From contig NZ_OZ035533.1 of NCBI RefSeq assembly GCF_964033635.1, positions 4,712,001-4,776,000 on the forward strand: a DNA stretch of 64,000 bases, read 5' to 3'. Origin of the DNA: Chitinophaga sp. MM2321. GTDB lineage: Bacteria; Bacteroidota; Bacteroidia; Chitinophagales; Chitinophagaceae. This document shows positions 1-8,278 of the stretch, in pieces. A program made the translations under genes and the position numbers. How positions within the stretch are numbered: the first letter of the stretch is position 1; the number at the start of each line of letters is the position of its first letter. The notes below the pieces were generated by a model. The model was not told the DNA's origin, searched no databases, and was given only the letters and a program-made list of their open reading frames with translations.

Positions 1-387
1 AACCGCGAAGCAGGTGAGAAATTCCTGGCTGAAAACAAATCAAAGCCAAGTGTGGTAACACTTCCCAGCGGACTGCAATACCAGATCCTGAAAGAAGGTG
101 ATGGCCCCAAACCGACTATCAATGATAAAGTAAAAACACATTATCATGGTACTTTAATAGATGGTACTGTGTTCGATAGCTCGGTTGACAGAGGCGAGCC
201 TATCTCTTTTCCGGTAAGTGGTGTGATCAAAGGCTGGACAGAAGCCTTGCAGTTAATGCCTGTAGGTTCCAAATGGCGCCTGTATGTTCCTGCTGATCTT
301 GCGTATGGTGATCGCCAGGCAGGTCCGAAAATCGGCCCCGGAAGCACATTGATATTTGATGTGGAGTTACTCGAGATCGTTAAATAA
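1..387 (+). CDS. FKBP-type peptidyl-prolyl cis-trans isomerase, C-terminal part
   Basis: The reading frame is open from base 1, so the N-terminus lies outside the window. An internal GTG at 52 is not the real start, because the upstream codons ([18 protein letters not shown]) match the linker that precedes the FKBP domain in Mip/FkpA proteins. The FKBP fold is clear: [18 protein letters not shown], then [16 protein letters not shown], then LAYGDR and [13 protein letters not shown] at the end. The family catalyses proline isomerisation during folding of exported proteins. It converges on aroC across a long perfect palindrome. Confidence 0.93.
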   Translation, partial: NREAGEKFLAENKSKPSVVTLPSGLQYQILKEGDGPKPTINDKVKTHYHGTLIDGTVFDSSVDRGEPISFPVSGVIKGWTEALQLMPVGSKWRLYVPADLAYGDRQAGPKIGPGSTLIFDVELLEIVK

Positions 388-489
388 AATTTGGGGATTT
401 ATTTATTTTCTTATTTAGATATTTTGTTTCAAAGCAGATATACCGCTGAACAAAATATCTAAATAAGAAAATAAATAAATCCCCAAATT
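388..489. terminator. Long perfect inverted repeat between convergent genes
   Basis: Arms 388-428 and 449-489 are perfect reverse complements over 41 bp, with a 20-nt loop. The arms are A/T rich with a GGGG/CCCC block near the base. The position between the FKBP stop and the aroC stop suggests a bidirectional terminator or transcript-end protector. It is far longer than a typical intrinsic terminator. Confidence 0.75.
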
Positions 490-497
490 CAAAACAG

Positions 498-1493
498 CTA
501 TTTCCAGATCCTCGGTCTTATTTGTTCCAGTAGCATGAAATCCGCCAGTACCATGGCTGTTACAGCTTCCAGTACTACAGGTACGCGCAGTGCTATGCAC
601 AGGTCATGACGACCTTTTACACTAAACGTTTCTACCTCACCACTTGTGATATTGAGTGTATGTTGCTCCTTTGGTGTGCTGGAGGTAGGCTTTACCGCAA
701 TACGGAAAACCAGCGGGTTACCGTTGGTAATGCCGCCTACTATACCACCGGCATGGTTGGTGGCTGTTTTACCGGTTTGGTCTATAATGGGATCATTATG
801 TTCCAGTCCTTTCATTTTGGCAGCGGCAAAGCCGGCGCCGAATTCAACGCCTTTAACGGCAGGAATAGCAAATACGGCATGTGCCAGTGCTGATTCCAGG
901 GAATCAAAGAAAGGCTCTCCCAAACCGATGGGGAGGCCATCTACCACACATTCCACGATACCACCTACAGAGTCTTTGGCAGCAATAGCTGCTTCCAGTC
1001 CTTCTTCTGCATTTGCATAACCGCCCACTTCTGTTATAGTAGCCTGTACTTTTACGCTATCACCCAGGATCTTTTTTGCGATTACACCGGCAGCCACCAG
1101 GTTTAGGGTAAGCCTGCCGCTGAAATGCCCGCCGCCACGATAGTCTTCAAAGCCGCCGAATTTTTCAGTGGCAACAAAGTCGGCATGGCCGGGGCGTGGA
1201 AATTCGCGCAGCTTTTCATAATCTGCGCTGCGGGTATTATTATTTTCGAAAAGAATGGTCAAAGGTGCGCCGGTAGTGCGGTCGTTGAATACACCTGATT
1301 TGATAAAAGGCAGGTCTTCTTCCTTACGGGGCGTAGTACCTCTTGAACCACCTTTGCGGCGTTCCAGGTCGGATAAAAAATCTTCCTGTTTTAAGGGAAT
1401 ACCTGCGGGGATGCCATCTATATTAACGCCCACGCTGGCGCCATGTGATTCCCCAAAAACATTTACCCTGAATATTCTGCCAAAACTGTTCAC
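498..1493 (-). CDS. aroC: Chorismate synthase
   Basis: Converts 5-enolpyruvylshikimate-3-phosphate to chorismate using reduced FMN, the last step of the shikimate pathway. Family marks are the N-terminal FGRIFRVNVFGESHG, GTTPRKEEDLPF, FPRPGHADF and FEDYRGGGHFSGRLT. At 331 residues it is near the short end of the family but has both the start and the late DLCIALRVPVVLEA segment. It is the last gene of the aromatic operon, 57 bp after aroA. Confidence 0.96.
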   Translation of the reverse strand: MNSFGRIFRVNVFGESHGASVGVNIDGIPAGIPLKQEDFLSDLERRKGGSRGTTPRKEEDLPFIKSGVFNDRTTGAPLTILFENNNTRSADYEKLREFPRPGHADFVATEKFGGFEDYRGGGHFSGRLTLNLVAAGVIAKKILGDSVKVQATITEVGGYANAEEGLEAAIAAKDSVGGIVECVVDGLPIGLGEPFFDSLESALAHAVFAIPAVKGVEFGAGFAAAKMKGLEHNDPIIDQTGKTATNHAGGIVGGITNGNPLVFRIAVKPTSSTPKEQHTLNITSGEVETFSVKGRHDLCIALRVPVVLEAVTAMVLADFMLLEQIRPRIWK

Positions 1494-1550
1494 ACGCTGA
1501 TGATTTAAAATGAAAAAAAGAATCGCTGGCTACCGGCATAGCGCCGGGAG

Positions 1551-2813
1551 TTATGCATGCACGGCTACCAGGCCGCCCAATTGCTGCAGATGATCATAGA
1601 ATTCGGGATACGATTTATTGATCGCTTCCGCGCTTTCTATTACCACAGGACCATCGGCTGTAAGTGCCGCTACGGCACAGGCCATGGCGATGCGGTGATC
1701 ATTATGCGAATGTACTACAGCCCCTTTAATACCGGTGCCACCGTATACCAGCATTTCATCTCCCTGCAATGCTATCTTTATACCCATCTTGCCAAATTCT
1801 GCCTGCAACGTTAATCCACGATCGCTTTCTTTATGTGCCAGGCGGCTCACTCCTTTTATTTTCGTAGTGCCGTTACAGTTAGCAGCCAGTGCTACCAGTG
1901 GCGGAAACAGATCCGGGCAATCCGTTGCATCTATTTCAAAAGCCTGGAGTCCGGCTTTTTCAATATTTACCGTAAATAAACCAGGCAGAATATATGCGCC
2001 GGCTTTTTCCAGGGCTTCCATAATGGCTTTGTCGGACTGGGCAGATTCTGTACTGAGATGATGTACTTCTGCCTTACCGGCTACTGCGGCGGCCACCAGC
2101 AAAAATGCAGCGCCACTCCAGTCACCTTCCACTGTATATTCGCGGGCTTTATACGCCTGTTTTTTTCCAAAGTGAAACTGCTCAAAGTCCTTCTCCTCCA
2201 CATTTACACCGAAATGCGCCATCAATTGCAGGGTTAACGCAATGTATGGTTTGCTTTTAAGATCTTTCACGGTGATGGTCACATCTTCGGCGGCAGCGCC
2301 ATAGGCCATGAGCAAACCAGTCAGGAACTGGGAGCTCAGGGAGCCGTCGATCGTAATATTTTTAGGTTGTAAAGGGCCCTCTATGTGCAGGGGCAGTTTA
2401 CCTGCCTGTGTGCTGCATTTTACATCCAGCTGTGGGAGTACTTCTTCGAAGAATCCCATCGGGCGGGTGGTTAAGCTACCATGGCCTACAATTGTAATAG
2501 GCAGGGCAGCTAATGCTGCAATCGGCGTAAACATACGGATACCCAAACCGGATTCGCCGCAATTGATTTCATCATAAAACGGTTGTACACCGTTGCTGGT
2601 GATTTCAAAATGATCTTCTTCTCTTTTGATTTTAGCGCCCAGATTTTCCGCTACTTCCAGTGCTGCCAGGCAATCATTGCTCAGGCCGGGGTTACGGATA
2701 ATACTTTTACCTTTGGCCAGCAAAGCCGCTGCTACAGCGCGTTGCATAGCACTCTTGGAAGGATTTGCCGTAACGGTGCCTTTAATGATGGCTGGTGATA
2801 CAGTAACTTGCAT
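1551..2813 (-). CDS. aroA: 3-phosphoshikimate 1-carboxyvinyltransferase (EPSP synthase)
   Basis: Transfers the enolpyruvyl group of PEP to shikimate-3-phosphate. The 420-residue protein has the N-terminal NPSKSAMQRA phosphoshikimate-binding motif, ESGLGIRMF in the first domain and the terminal DHRIAMACAVAAL motif typical of this family. It lies 39 bp after aroB and 57 bp before aroC on the same strand, so it is probably co-transcribed. The enzyme acts in the cytoplasm. Confidence 0.95.
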   Translation of the reverse strand: MQVTVSPAIIKGTVTANPSKSAMQRAVAAALLAKGKSIIRNPGLSNDCLAALEVAENLGAKIKREEDHFEITSNGVQPFYDEINCGESGLGIRMFTPIAALAALPITIVGHGSLTTRPMGFFEEVLPQLDVKCSTQAGKLPLHIEGPLQPKNITIDGSLSSQFLTGLLMAYGAAAEDVTITVKDLKSKPYIALTLQLMAHFGVNVEEKDFEQFHFGKKQAYKAREYTVEGDWSGAAFLLVAAAVAGKAEVHHLSTESAQSDKAIMEALEKAGAYILPGLFTVNIEKAGLQAFEIDATDCPDLFPPLVALAANCNGTTKIKGVSRLAHKESDRGLTLQAEFGKMGIKIALQGDEMLVYGGTGIKGAVVHSHNDHRIAMACAVAALTADGPVVIESAEAINKSYPEFYDHLQQLGGLVAVHA

Positions 2814-2852
2814 ATGTATATGTCGTCCGCCTTTAATTTGTTTAGAAAAAAA

Positions 2853-3878
2853 TTACAACTCCTGTAGCAAACCTTTCAGTTCTGCTATGGGCACAGGCAT
2901 CGTAGTGGCCTTTCCTATCTTCTCCAGCAATACAAAATGTATTACGTCTTTCTCACGTTTCTTGTCCAGTTTGAATATGTCGAATACGGCTTCTTTATCG
3001 GAAGAAAAAGCAACCGGTAACTGGTAATCGTTGATCAGTTTTATCAGGCGCAGTGTTTGATCTGCCGGCAGGTCCATCAGTTTCTCGGAGAAGCGGGCTG
3101 CCGCCACCATGCCTATTGCTACGGCTTTGCCGTGTGCAATATGTTCCAGCTTTTCTACGGCATGCCCAAGGGTATGACCAAAGTTAAGCCAGCGGCGTGG
3201 TCCGTTTTCAAACTCATCTTCCAGGACCACCTTTATTTTTGCTTCCACAGATTTTTCCACCAGGTATTTCAGCACGGCCACATCGCGTGCGAGGGCTTTT
3301 TCACGGTTGGTTTCCAGGTAGTCAAACAAGGCGGCATCCATGATGCAGGCATATTTGATGATCTCTGCAAAACCGTTGTGCCATTCCTCATCGGGCATAG
3401 TTAGTGGAAGTTCATAATCAAAGAGGATGAATTCCGGTTGACGGATAATGCCCAGCAGGTTTTTATGCTTACCATGACTCACGCCGTTTTTACCACCGAT
3501 GGAAGCATCCACCTGTGCCAGCAAAGTGGTGGGTACAAAACCGAAAGGAATACCACGCATGTAAATGCTGGCAGCGAATCCGGCTACATCTGTGATCATA
3601 CCGCCACCAATGCCTACCAGTGTGGTTTTGCGATCCGCTTCATGTGCAATGAGGCCATCGATGATCAATTCAACGGTAGCCATATTCTTCACTTCCTCGC
3701 CTGCGGGTACTATTATTTTCTTCCAGTCGTGCAGCTGATGACCGTGATGCCGTTCCACATGTTCATCAATCACCAGTACCGCCCGGTTCCTGTCTACATG
3801 ATTGCCCAGTTGCAGCAGGCGTTCCCCTAAAAAAAAGGTAGTTGCCTGCTGCTGAAATTGGTGCGTTATTTTTAACAT
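2853..3878 (-). CDS. aroB: 3-dehydroquinate synthase
   Basis: Cyclises DAHP to 3-dehydroquinate with NAD+ and a divalent metal, the second shikimate step. The dinucleotide and active-site region GIGGGMITDVAGFAAS is followed by FVPTTLLAQVDASIGGKNG, and the metal ligands fall in NFGHTLGHAVE. Its length of 341 residues is normal. Only 11 bp separate it from the DAHP synthase gene upstream, which supports tight co-expression of the first two steps. Confidence 0.95.
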   Translation of the reverse strand: MLKITHQFQQQATTFFLGERLLQLGNHVDRNRAVLVIDEHVERHHGHQLHDWKKIIVPAGEEVKNMATVELIIDGLIAHEADRKTTLVGIGGGMITDVAGFAASIYMRGIPFGFVPTTLLAQVDASIGGKNGVSHGKHKNLLGIIRQPEFILFDYELPLTMPDEEWHNGFAEIIKYACIMDAALFDYLETNREKALARDVAVLKYLVEKSVEAKIKVVLEDEFENGPRRWLNFGHTLGHAVEKLEHIAHGKAVAIGMVAAARFSEKLMDLPADQTLRLIKLINDYQLPVAFSSDKEAVFDIFKLDKKREKDVIHFVLLEKIGKATTMPVPIAELKGLLQEL

Positions 3879-3889
3879 GGTTGTGTTAC

Positions 3890-4993
3890 TTATTTATCTT
3901 CGTTCATCACCTTGTTCTGGCGGTTGATGGATTCCAGGTGTACTGCATCGAAATATTTCACGATGAATTCTTTGGTCAGGCCCAGCTTTTCACCTTTAGC
4001 GGTGGCGCGGTCCAGGATCTCGTTCCAGCGGTTTGTTTGCAGGATGGTGATGTTATTTTCCTTTTTATAGGAACCGATTTTTTCAGCAATTTTCATACGG
4101 TTGCCGAGCAACAGCATAATTTCATCATCTACCTGGTTGATCTGCGCGCGCAGTTTTTCCAGTGCAGAGTTGAAATCTTTTTTATCGGAATGCTCTCTTC
4201 TCCATACGATACCGTCCAGCAGTTCAGCCAGTTTTTCAGGTGTAACCTGTTGTTTGGCATCGCTCCATGCGTTATCAGGATCAATGTGTGTTTCCAGCAT
4301 CAGACCATCATAATCCAGGTCGATTGCTTCCTGTGAAACTTCCTGTAAGATATCGCGGCGGCCGGAGATGTGACTTGGGTCGCAGATCATAGGCAGTTCA
4401 GGCATACGGCGTTTCAGTTCAATAGCGAGATGCCACATAGGCGCATTACGGTATTGAGTGTTGCCATAGCTGGAGAATCCGCGGTGAATCAAACCTACTT
4501 TGGTGATACCGGCTTTCTGGATTCTTTCCACAGCGCCTATCCACAGTTCCAGATCAGGATTGATAGGGTTTTTGATCAGTACGGTTGTATCCACACCTTT
4601 CAGGGCGTCGGCTACTTCCTGTACGGAGAAAGGGTTTACAGTAGTACGGGCACCCACCCACAGAATATCCACACCAAAGTGCAGTGCATCTTCTACCTGT
4701 TTAGCGGTCGCTACTTCCACTGCCAGCGGCAGGCCGGTAATTTCGCGGGCTTTCTGCAGCCATGCCAGACCTTTGGTACCGATGCCTTCGAAAGAACCGG
4801 GGCGGGTACGGGGTTTCCAGATGCCGGCGCGTAAAACGTCCACTTTACCTGTTTTTTGCAGGGCCAGTGCGGTGGCTAATACCTGCTCCTCTGTTTCTGC
4901 GCTGCAAGGACCGGAAATAATCAACGGCTTTTTGTCAGAAGAAGGATCTGAGAATTTGGTTTTGGATAATATCTGTTCCATTGTCTGTACCAT
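3890..4993 (-). CDS. Bifunctional DAHP synthase / chorismate mutase
   Basis: The N-terminal part (about residues 20-265) is a type I-beta DAHP synthase, with ISGPCSAET and the KPRTRP motif at residues 60-65, joining PEP and erythrose-4-phosphate. The C-terminal part (about 270-360) is an AroQ-type chorismate mutase helix bundle, starting LEKLRAQINQVDDEIMLLLGNR. Such fusions are known in Bacteroidota, where the mutase domain also confers feedback control by prephenate or chorismate. That control is inferred here. The start could be Met1 or Met5 (4981). It lies 34 bp after tyrA. Confidence 0.93.
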   Translation of the reverse strand: MVQTMEQILSKTKFSDPSSDKKPLIISGPCSAETEEQVLATALALQKTGKVDVLRAGIWKPRTRPGSFEGIGTKGLAWLQKAREITGLPLAVEVATAKQVEDALHFGVDILWVGARTTVNPFSVQEVADALKGVDTTVLIKNPINPDLELWIGAVERIQKAGITKVGLIHRGFSSYGNTQYRNAPMWHLAIELKRRMPELPMICDPSHISGRRDILQEVSQEAIDLDYDGLMLETHIDPDNAWSDAKQQVTPEKLAELLDGIVWRREHSDKKDFNSALEKLRAQINQVDDEIMLLLGNRMKIAEKIGSYKKENNITILQTNRWNEILDRATAKGEKLGLTKEFIVKYFDAVHLESINRQNKVMNEDK

Positions 4994-5027
4994 AGTATTG
5001 AAGTTAAGGAGATTGTTAGAATTTATG

Positions 5028-5870
5028 TTATTTCAGGATCTTCCTGATTTTATTGGATTTCTGAATCAATTTATAAAAGGTATCGTAGTCTTCCTGTTCC
5101 AGCAGTGTTTTCATCTGTTGTAACTGGTTGATATGTTCTTCGAGTACATCCAGCACGTTGGTGCGGTTATGTTTGAAGATAGGCACCCACATATCCGGCG
5201 AACTTTTGGCGAGGCGCACGGTAGATTCGAAACCACCGCTGGCCAGTTCAAAGATGCGTCCTGATTCCTTTTCCTTTTTCAATACTGTTAATGCCAGTGC
5301 GAAAGAGGTGATATGGGAGATGTGGGAAACGTAGGCGGTATGCACGTCGTGTTCTTCTGCATTCATGTATACGGTACGCATCTGCAATTGGTCTACCATA
5401 TTCTCCACCATTTCCAGCGCGTCATCATCGCTGTTCTTCACATCGCATAATACGATGGTCTTATTTACAAAAAGGTTGCGTACAGCAGCGTCGGGGCCGG
5501 AGTACTCGGTGCCGGCCATCGGATGGGCAGCAACGAAGCGGCCACGGTTGGGATGACCGGCAACGAGTTCGAGTATTATTTGTTTGGTAGATCCTACGTC
5601 CATAATCACCTGGCCGGGGCGTACTTTATCCAGGATGCCGGGCAGTACCTGGAGTACGCCGTCAACCGGAATGGCCAATACAACCAGGTCGGAGCGTTGC
5701 ATGGCTTCCTCCAGCGACGCGCCTTCATCGATGATGTTCAGCTCTTTGGCGCGCTGAAGGTGAGATGCCTGCTGGTCTACCCCGATGATCCACTCTGCCA
5801 CTCCCTTTTCTTTAAGGGTGATAGCCAGCGAGCCACCAATTAAACCTGTTCCTATAATAGTTACAATCAT
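5028..5870 (-). CDS. tyrA: Prephenate dehydrogenase
   Basis: Oxidatively decarboxylates prephenate to 4-hydroxyphenylpyruvate, the committed step to tyrosine. The NAD-binding motif GTGLIGGSLA is at the N-terminus, AHPMAGTEYSG carries the expected substrate-site His, and the HTAYVSHISH helix matches the all-helical dimerisation domain. At 280 residues there is no C-terminal ACT domain, so this protein shows no obvious tyrosine-binding module. Its start codon overlaps the end of the aminotransferase gene by 4 bp, suggesting translational coupling. Confidence 0.93.
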   Translation of the reverse strand: MIVTIIGTGLIGGSLAITLKEKGVAEWIIGVDQQASHLQRAKELNIIDEGASLEEAMQRSDLVVLAIPVDGVLQVLPGILDKVRPGQVIMDVGSTKQIILELVAGHPNRGRFVAAHPMAGTEYSGPDAAVRNLFVNKTIVLCDVKNSDDDALEMVENMVDQLQMRTVYMNAEEHDVHTAYVSHISHITSFALALTVLKKEKESGRIFELASGGFESTVRLAKSSPDMWVPIFKHNRTNVLDVLEEHINQLQQMKTLLEQEDYDTFYKLIQKSNKIRKILK

Positions 5871-7030
5871 TTTACGCTTGTTTTTATACGGTCAATCGCT
5901 TCCTGGAATACCTTTTCATCCTGACACAAACTCACCCTGATATAGCCGTTTCCGTTACTTCCGAAGATACCGCCGGGGGTAATGAATACACGGGCTTTTT
6001 GCAGCACTTCGTCACTCAGCGTATAGCCGTCGGCGTAAGTCGCCGGTATGCTGGCCCATACAAACATGCCCACCTGGTTTTTATCGTAGCTACAGCCGAT
6101 CAGGTCCAGCAACTGGTACACTTTTTCGCGGCGGCCACGATATATTTTATTCAGCTCATCATACCATTCCCTGCCCAGCTGTAAAGCCTTTACAGCAGCC
6201 ATTTGCAGGGGCTGGAACATACCGGAGTCCATATTGCTTTTAAAGCGCAGCACTTCGGCAATCCAGGTAGCATTACCCACGAGCATGCCTACACGCCATC
6301 CGGCCATGTTGGATGATTTGCTCAATGAGTTCAGCTCCAGTACCACCTCTTTGGCACCTTCAAACTGCAGCAGACTTTCCGGTTGCTCATTGAGAATGAA
6401 GCTGTACGGATTATCATGGCAGATGAGGATGTTATGTTGTTTTGCGAAAGCCACGAGCTTTGCAGCAAATTCCTTGTTCACTTTAGCACCGGTTGGCATG
6501 TGTGGATAGTTTACCCACATCAGCTTCACACGGCTCAGGTCTTTTTTCGACAGGGCATCGAGATCGGGCAGCCAGCCATTTGCTGCTACCAGGTCGTAAT
6601 CCACTACGGTAGCGCCGCTCAGGTTTACAGCAGCACGATAGGTAGGGTAACCGGGATTAGGGATCAGTGCCTCGTCGCCAGCCTGGAGGTAGGTCATGCA
6701 GATGTGCATGATGCCTTCCTTGGAGCCGATCAGCGGCAATACTTCCGTATCCGGGTTGAGGGTAACCTGGTAATAATGCTGATACCAGTCTGCCATAGCC
6801 TTGCGCAGTGCGGGGATACCTTTGTAGCCCTGGTATGCGTGGGTGTTTGGCAAGGCAGCATACTCGTTCAATGCGGCTACCACCGAAGGGTGTGGCGGCA
6901 GGTCCGGACTACCGATGCCGAGGTTGATCACCTTTGCGCCGGTTTGGTTCATCTCATCTATTTCTCGTAGTTTCCTGGAGAAATAGTATTCTTCTGTACC
7001 CTGTAATCTTTTAGCAACCTGTATCTGCAT
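5867..7030 (-). CDS. PLP-dependent class I aminotransferase, probably aromatic
   Basis: A fold-type I aminotransferase of 387 residues. GIGSPDLPPHPSV is at the N-terminus, PNPGYPTY follows, and the Schiff-base lysine is at about residue 238 in SLSKSSNMAGWR. Its place between pheA and tyrA, overlapping tyrA by 4 bp, suggests it transaminates phenylpyruvate and 4-hydroxyphenylpyruvate to Phe and Tyr. Substrate choice cannot be read from sequence, and related enzymes use aspartate or LL-diaminopimelate. Confidence 0.88.
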   Translation of the reverse strand: MQIQVAKRLQGTEEYYFSRKLREIDEMNQTGAKVINLGIGSPDLPPHPSVVAALNEYAALPNTHAYQGYKGIPALRKAMADWYQHYYQVTLNPDTEVLPLIGSKEGIMHICMTYLQAGDEALIPNPGYPTYRAAVNLSGATVVDYDLVAANGWLPDLDALSKKDLSRVKLMWVNYPHMPTGAKVNKEFAAKLVAFAKQHNILICHDNPYSFILNEQPESLLQFEGAKEVVLELNSLSKSSNMAGWRVGMLVGNATWIAEVLRFKSNMDSGMFQPLQMAAVKALQLGREWYDELNKIYRGRREKVYQLLDLIGCSYDKNQVGMFVWASIPATYADGYTLSDEVLQKARVFITPGGIFGSNGNGYIRVSLCQDEKVFQEAIDRIKTSVK

Positions 7031-7050
7031 ATTCTGCGTTCTGAAACTGA

Positions 7051-7875
7051 TTAATGTGTTTTCCCTTTTTTATAAATTCCCAGCACTGTCAGGTGTTCTG
7101 TGAGTGCTTCTATTTTCGCGAGGGCCTTTTCGAAGTGCGCCTTGTTATCAAATTCCATATCGGCGTAGAAGTAATAGTTCCATTCTTTTGCCGGTATGGG
7201 AAAGGATTGCAGTTTTGATAAGTTGATGCTTGAATCTGCAATTTTTGTGAGCACTTTGGCCAGCGCACCATGCGCGTGACTGGTTTGAAAATAGACGGAG
7301 GCTTTGTTGGCATCCGGTGCAGCCATCACCGGTGTACGGGAAATGGCCAGGAACCTGGTATAGTTATTCTTATTCGTCTGAATGTTTGGTGCGATGATAT
7401 CCAGTTCGAAGATCTCTGCTGCCAGTTTGCCGGCAATAGCCGCAACGCTTTTCAGCTTTTTCTGCCGTACATGTTTCGCGCTGAGGGCAGTATCTTCTGT
7501 TTCTACCAGCTTGATATGCGGGTATTTTTCCAGGAAATCGATACACTGCAAAAGTGCCATAGGATGTGAATGTACCTCACGGATATCTTCCATTGTCTGA
7601 CCGGGTAATACCATCAGGTGCTGGTTGATCTGCAGATATTGTTCGCCGGTTACATGCAGTCCTGAGTTTTTGATCAGGCTATAGTTTGGTAAAATGCTGC
7701 CAGCGATGGAGTTTTCTATGGCCATCATGCCGGCATCCACATCGGGTTGTTTTTTTACTCTACGCACCAGGTCAGAGAACGTGGCACAGGCTTCGATTTC
7801 CGTTTGTTTACCGAAATATCCCTGCGCTGCTACCTGGTGGAAAGAACCTTCAAACCCTTGTATGGCAATTTTCAT
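7051..7875 (-). CDS. pheA: Prephenate dehydratase with ACT domain
   Basis: Converts prephenate to phenylpyruvate. The catalytic part has MAIENSIAGSI and the TRFLAISR motif that holds the active-site Thr. The C-terminal ACT domain has GALAKVLTKIADSSINLSKLQSFPIP-like sequence (motif starting at about residue 199), the usual phenylalanine-sensing site of this family. It is the first structural gene of the operon, and the attenuator leader ends about 60 nt upstream. There is no chorismate mutase domain; that activity sits in the DAHP synthase fusion. Confidence 0.95.
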   Translation of the reverse strand: MKIAIQGFEGSFHQVAAQGYFGKQTEIEACATFSDLVRRVKKQPDVDAGMMAIENSIAGSILPNYSLIKNSGLHVTGEQYLQINQHLMVLPGQTMEDIREVHSHPMALLQCIDFLEKYPHIKLVETEDTALSAKHVRQKKLKSVAAIAGKLAAEIFELDIIAPNIQTNKNNYTRFLAISRTPVMAAPDANKASVYFQTSHAHGALAKVLTKIADSSINLSKLQSFPIPAKEWNYYFYADMEFDNKAHFEKALAKIEALTEHLTVLGIYKKGKTH

Positions 7876-7933
7876 GTGTATGTGATTGATTTTTTTATTT
7901 ATAGTTGCTACAGCAACTAGCTATTTGAAACAG

Positions 7934-7959
7934 AAAGGGCCCCGTCTACGGGACCCTTT
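7934..7959 (-). terminator. Attenuator 2 stem-loop upstream of pheA
   Basis: On the minus strand the arms 7959-7948 and 7945-7934 form a 12-bp stem (one G-T pair), followed by a U-rich but interrupted tract (TTTCTGTTT). It follows the second leader peptide by 28 nt. A leader segment at 8005-7999 can pair with 7956-7950, the 5' arm, giving an alternative antiterminator. Confidence 0.72.
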
Positions 7960-7987
7960 GCATTTTACCTTTGTATATAAAGTTATT

Positions 7988-8065
7988 TTATTGCAAACGA
8001 GTCCCCGGCTTCTCCGCAAAAAAGAAGAAGTAAAAATAATAAGTACTAAAGCTGCGATTTAACAT
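7988..8065 (-). CDS. Second aromatic leader peptide (attenuator)
   Basis: A 25-codon ORF on the minus strand, ATG 8065 to TAA 7988. Residues 6-16 read FSTYYFYFFFF, so nine of eleven positions are Phe or Tyr. The rest of the peptide, EKPGTRLQ at the end, is unremarkable. The antiterminator segment (8005-7999) covers codons 21-23, just past the aromatic run. A ribosome stalled for lack of charged tRNA-Phe or tRNA-Tyr would leave it free, while one that reaches the stop would cover it. This is classic ribosome-mediated attenuation, inferred from sequence only. Confidence 0.82.
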   Translation of the reverse strand: MLNRSFSTYYFYFFFFAEKPGTRLQ

Positions 8066-8084
8066 GATAATAATATTTAATAAC

Positions 8085-8116
8085 TAAAAAAGGCCCCCCG
8101 GTTTACCGGAAGGCCT
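8085..8116 (-). terminator. Attenuator 1 intrinsic terminator
   Basis: On the minus strand, AGGCCTTCCGGT (8116-8105) pairs with ACCGGGGGGCCT (8102-8091) over 12 bp including two G-T pairs, and is followed directly by TTTTTT. It lies between the first and second leader peptides. GGAAGGTC at 8159-8152 can pair with GGCCTTCC at 8115-8108 as an 8-bp antiterminator. Confidence 0.85.
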
Positions 8117-8158
8117 CTTTTGCAGTTTCTTTTTATTTTGTACTTACAAACGACCTTC

Positions 8159-8218
8159 CTATTTCTGGTACCAGAAATAATAAAAGCCAAAAAATCCAAA
8201 AGTCGTTTGTGTAGTCAT
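8159..8218 (-). CDS. First aromatic leader peptide (attenuator)
   Basis: A 19-codon ORF on the minus strand encoding MTTQTTFGFFGFYYFWYQK, with five Phe, three Tyr and one Trp in residues 7-17. The antiterminator strand GGAAGGTC begins at the last base of the TAG stop, so a ribosome at the stop masks it and one stalled on aromatic codons does not. ACAAACGAC (8210-8202) in the early codons can pair with GTCGTTTGT (8154-8146), giving a protector hairpin when the leader is not translated. It starts about 24 nt after the predicted transcription start. Confidence 0.88.
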   Translation of the reverse strand: MTTQTTFGFFGFYYFWYQK

Positions 8219-8248
8219 GATATTTTCTCAGTTGCTTTGAATGCAGGG

Positions 8249-8278
8249 CAAAAATACGGCACGATTTTAATTATCCAA
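8249..8278 (-). promoter_or_regulatory. Bacteroidota-type promoter of the aromatic operon
   Basis: On the minus strand, TTGG (8278-8275) is followed after 18 nt by TATTTTTG (8256-8249), matching the -33 TTG/TTTG and -7 TAnnTTTG consensus. Transcription should start near 8242, just before the first leader peptide. Confidence 0.68.
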
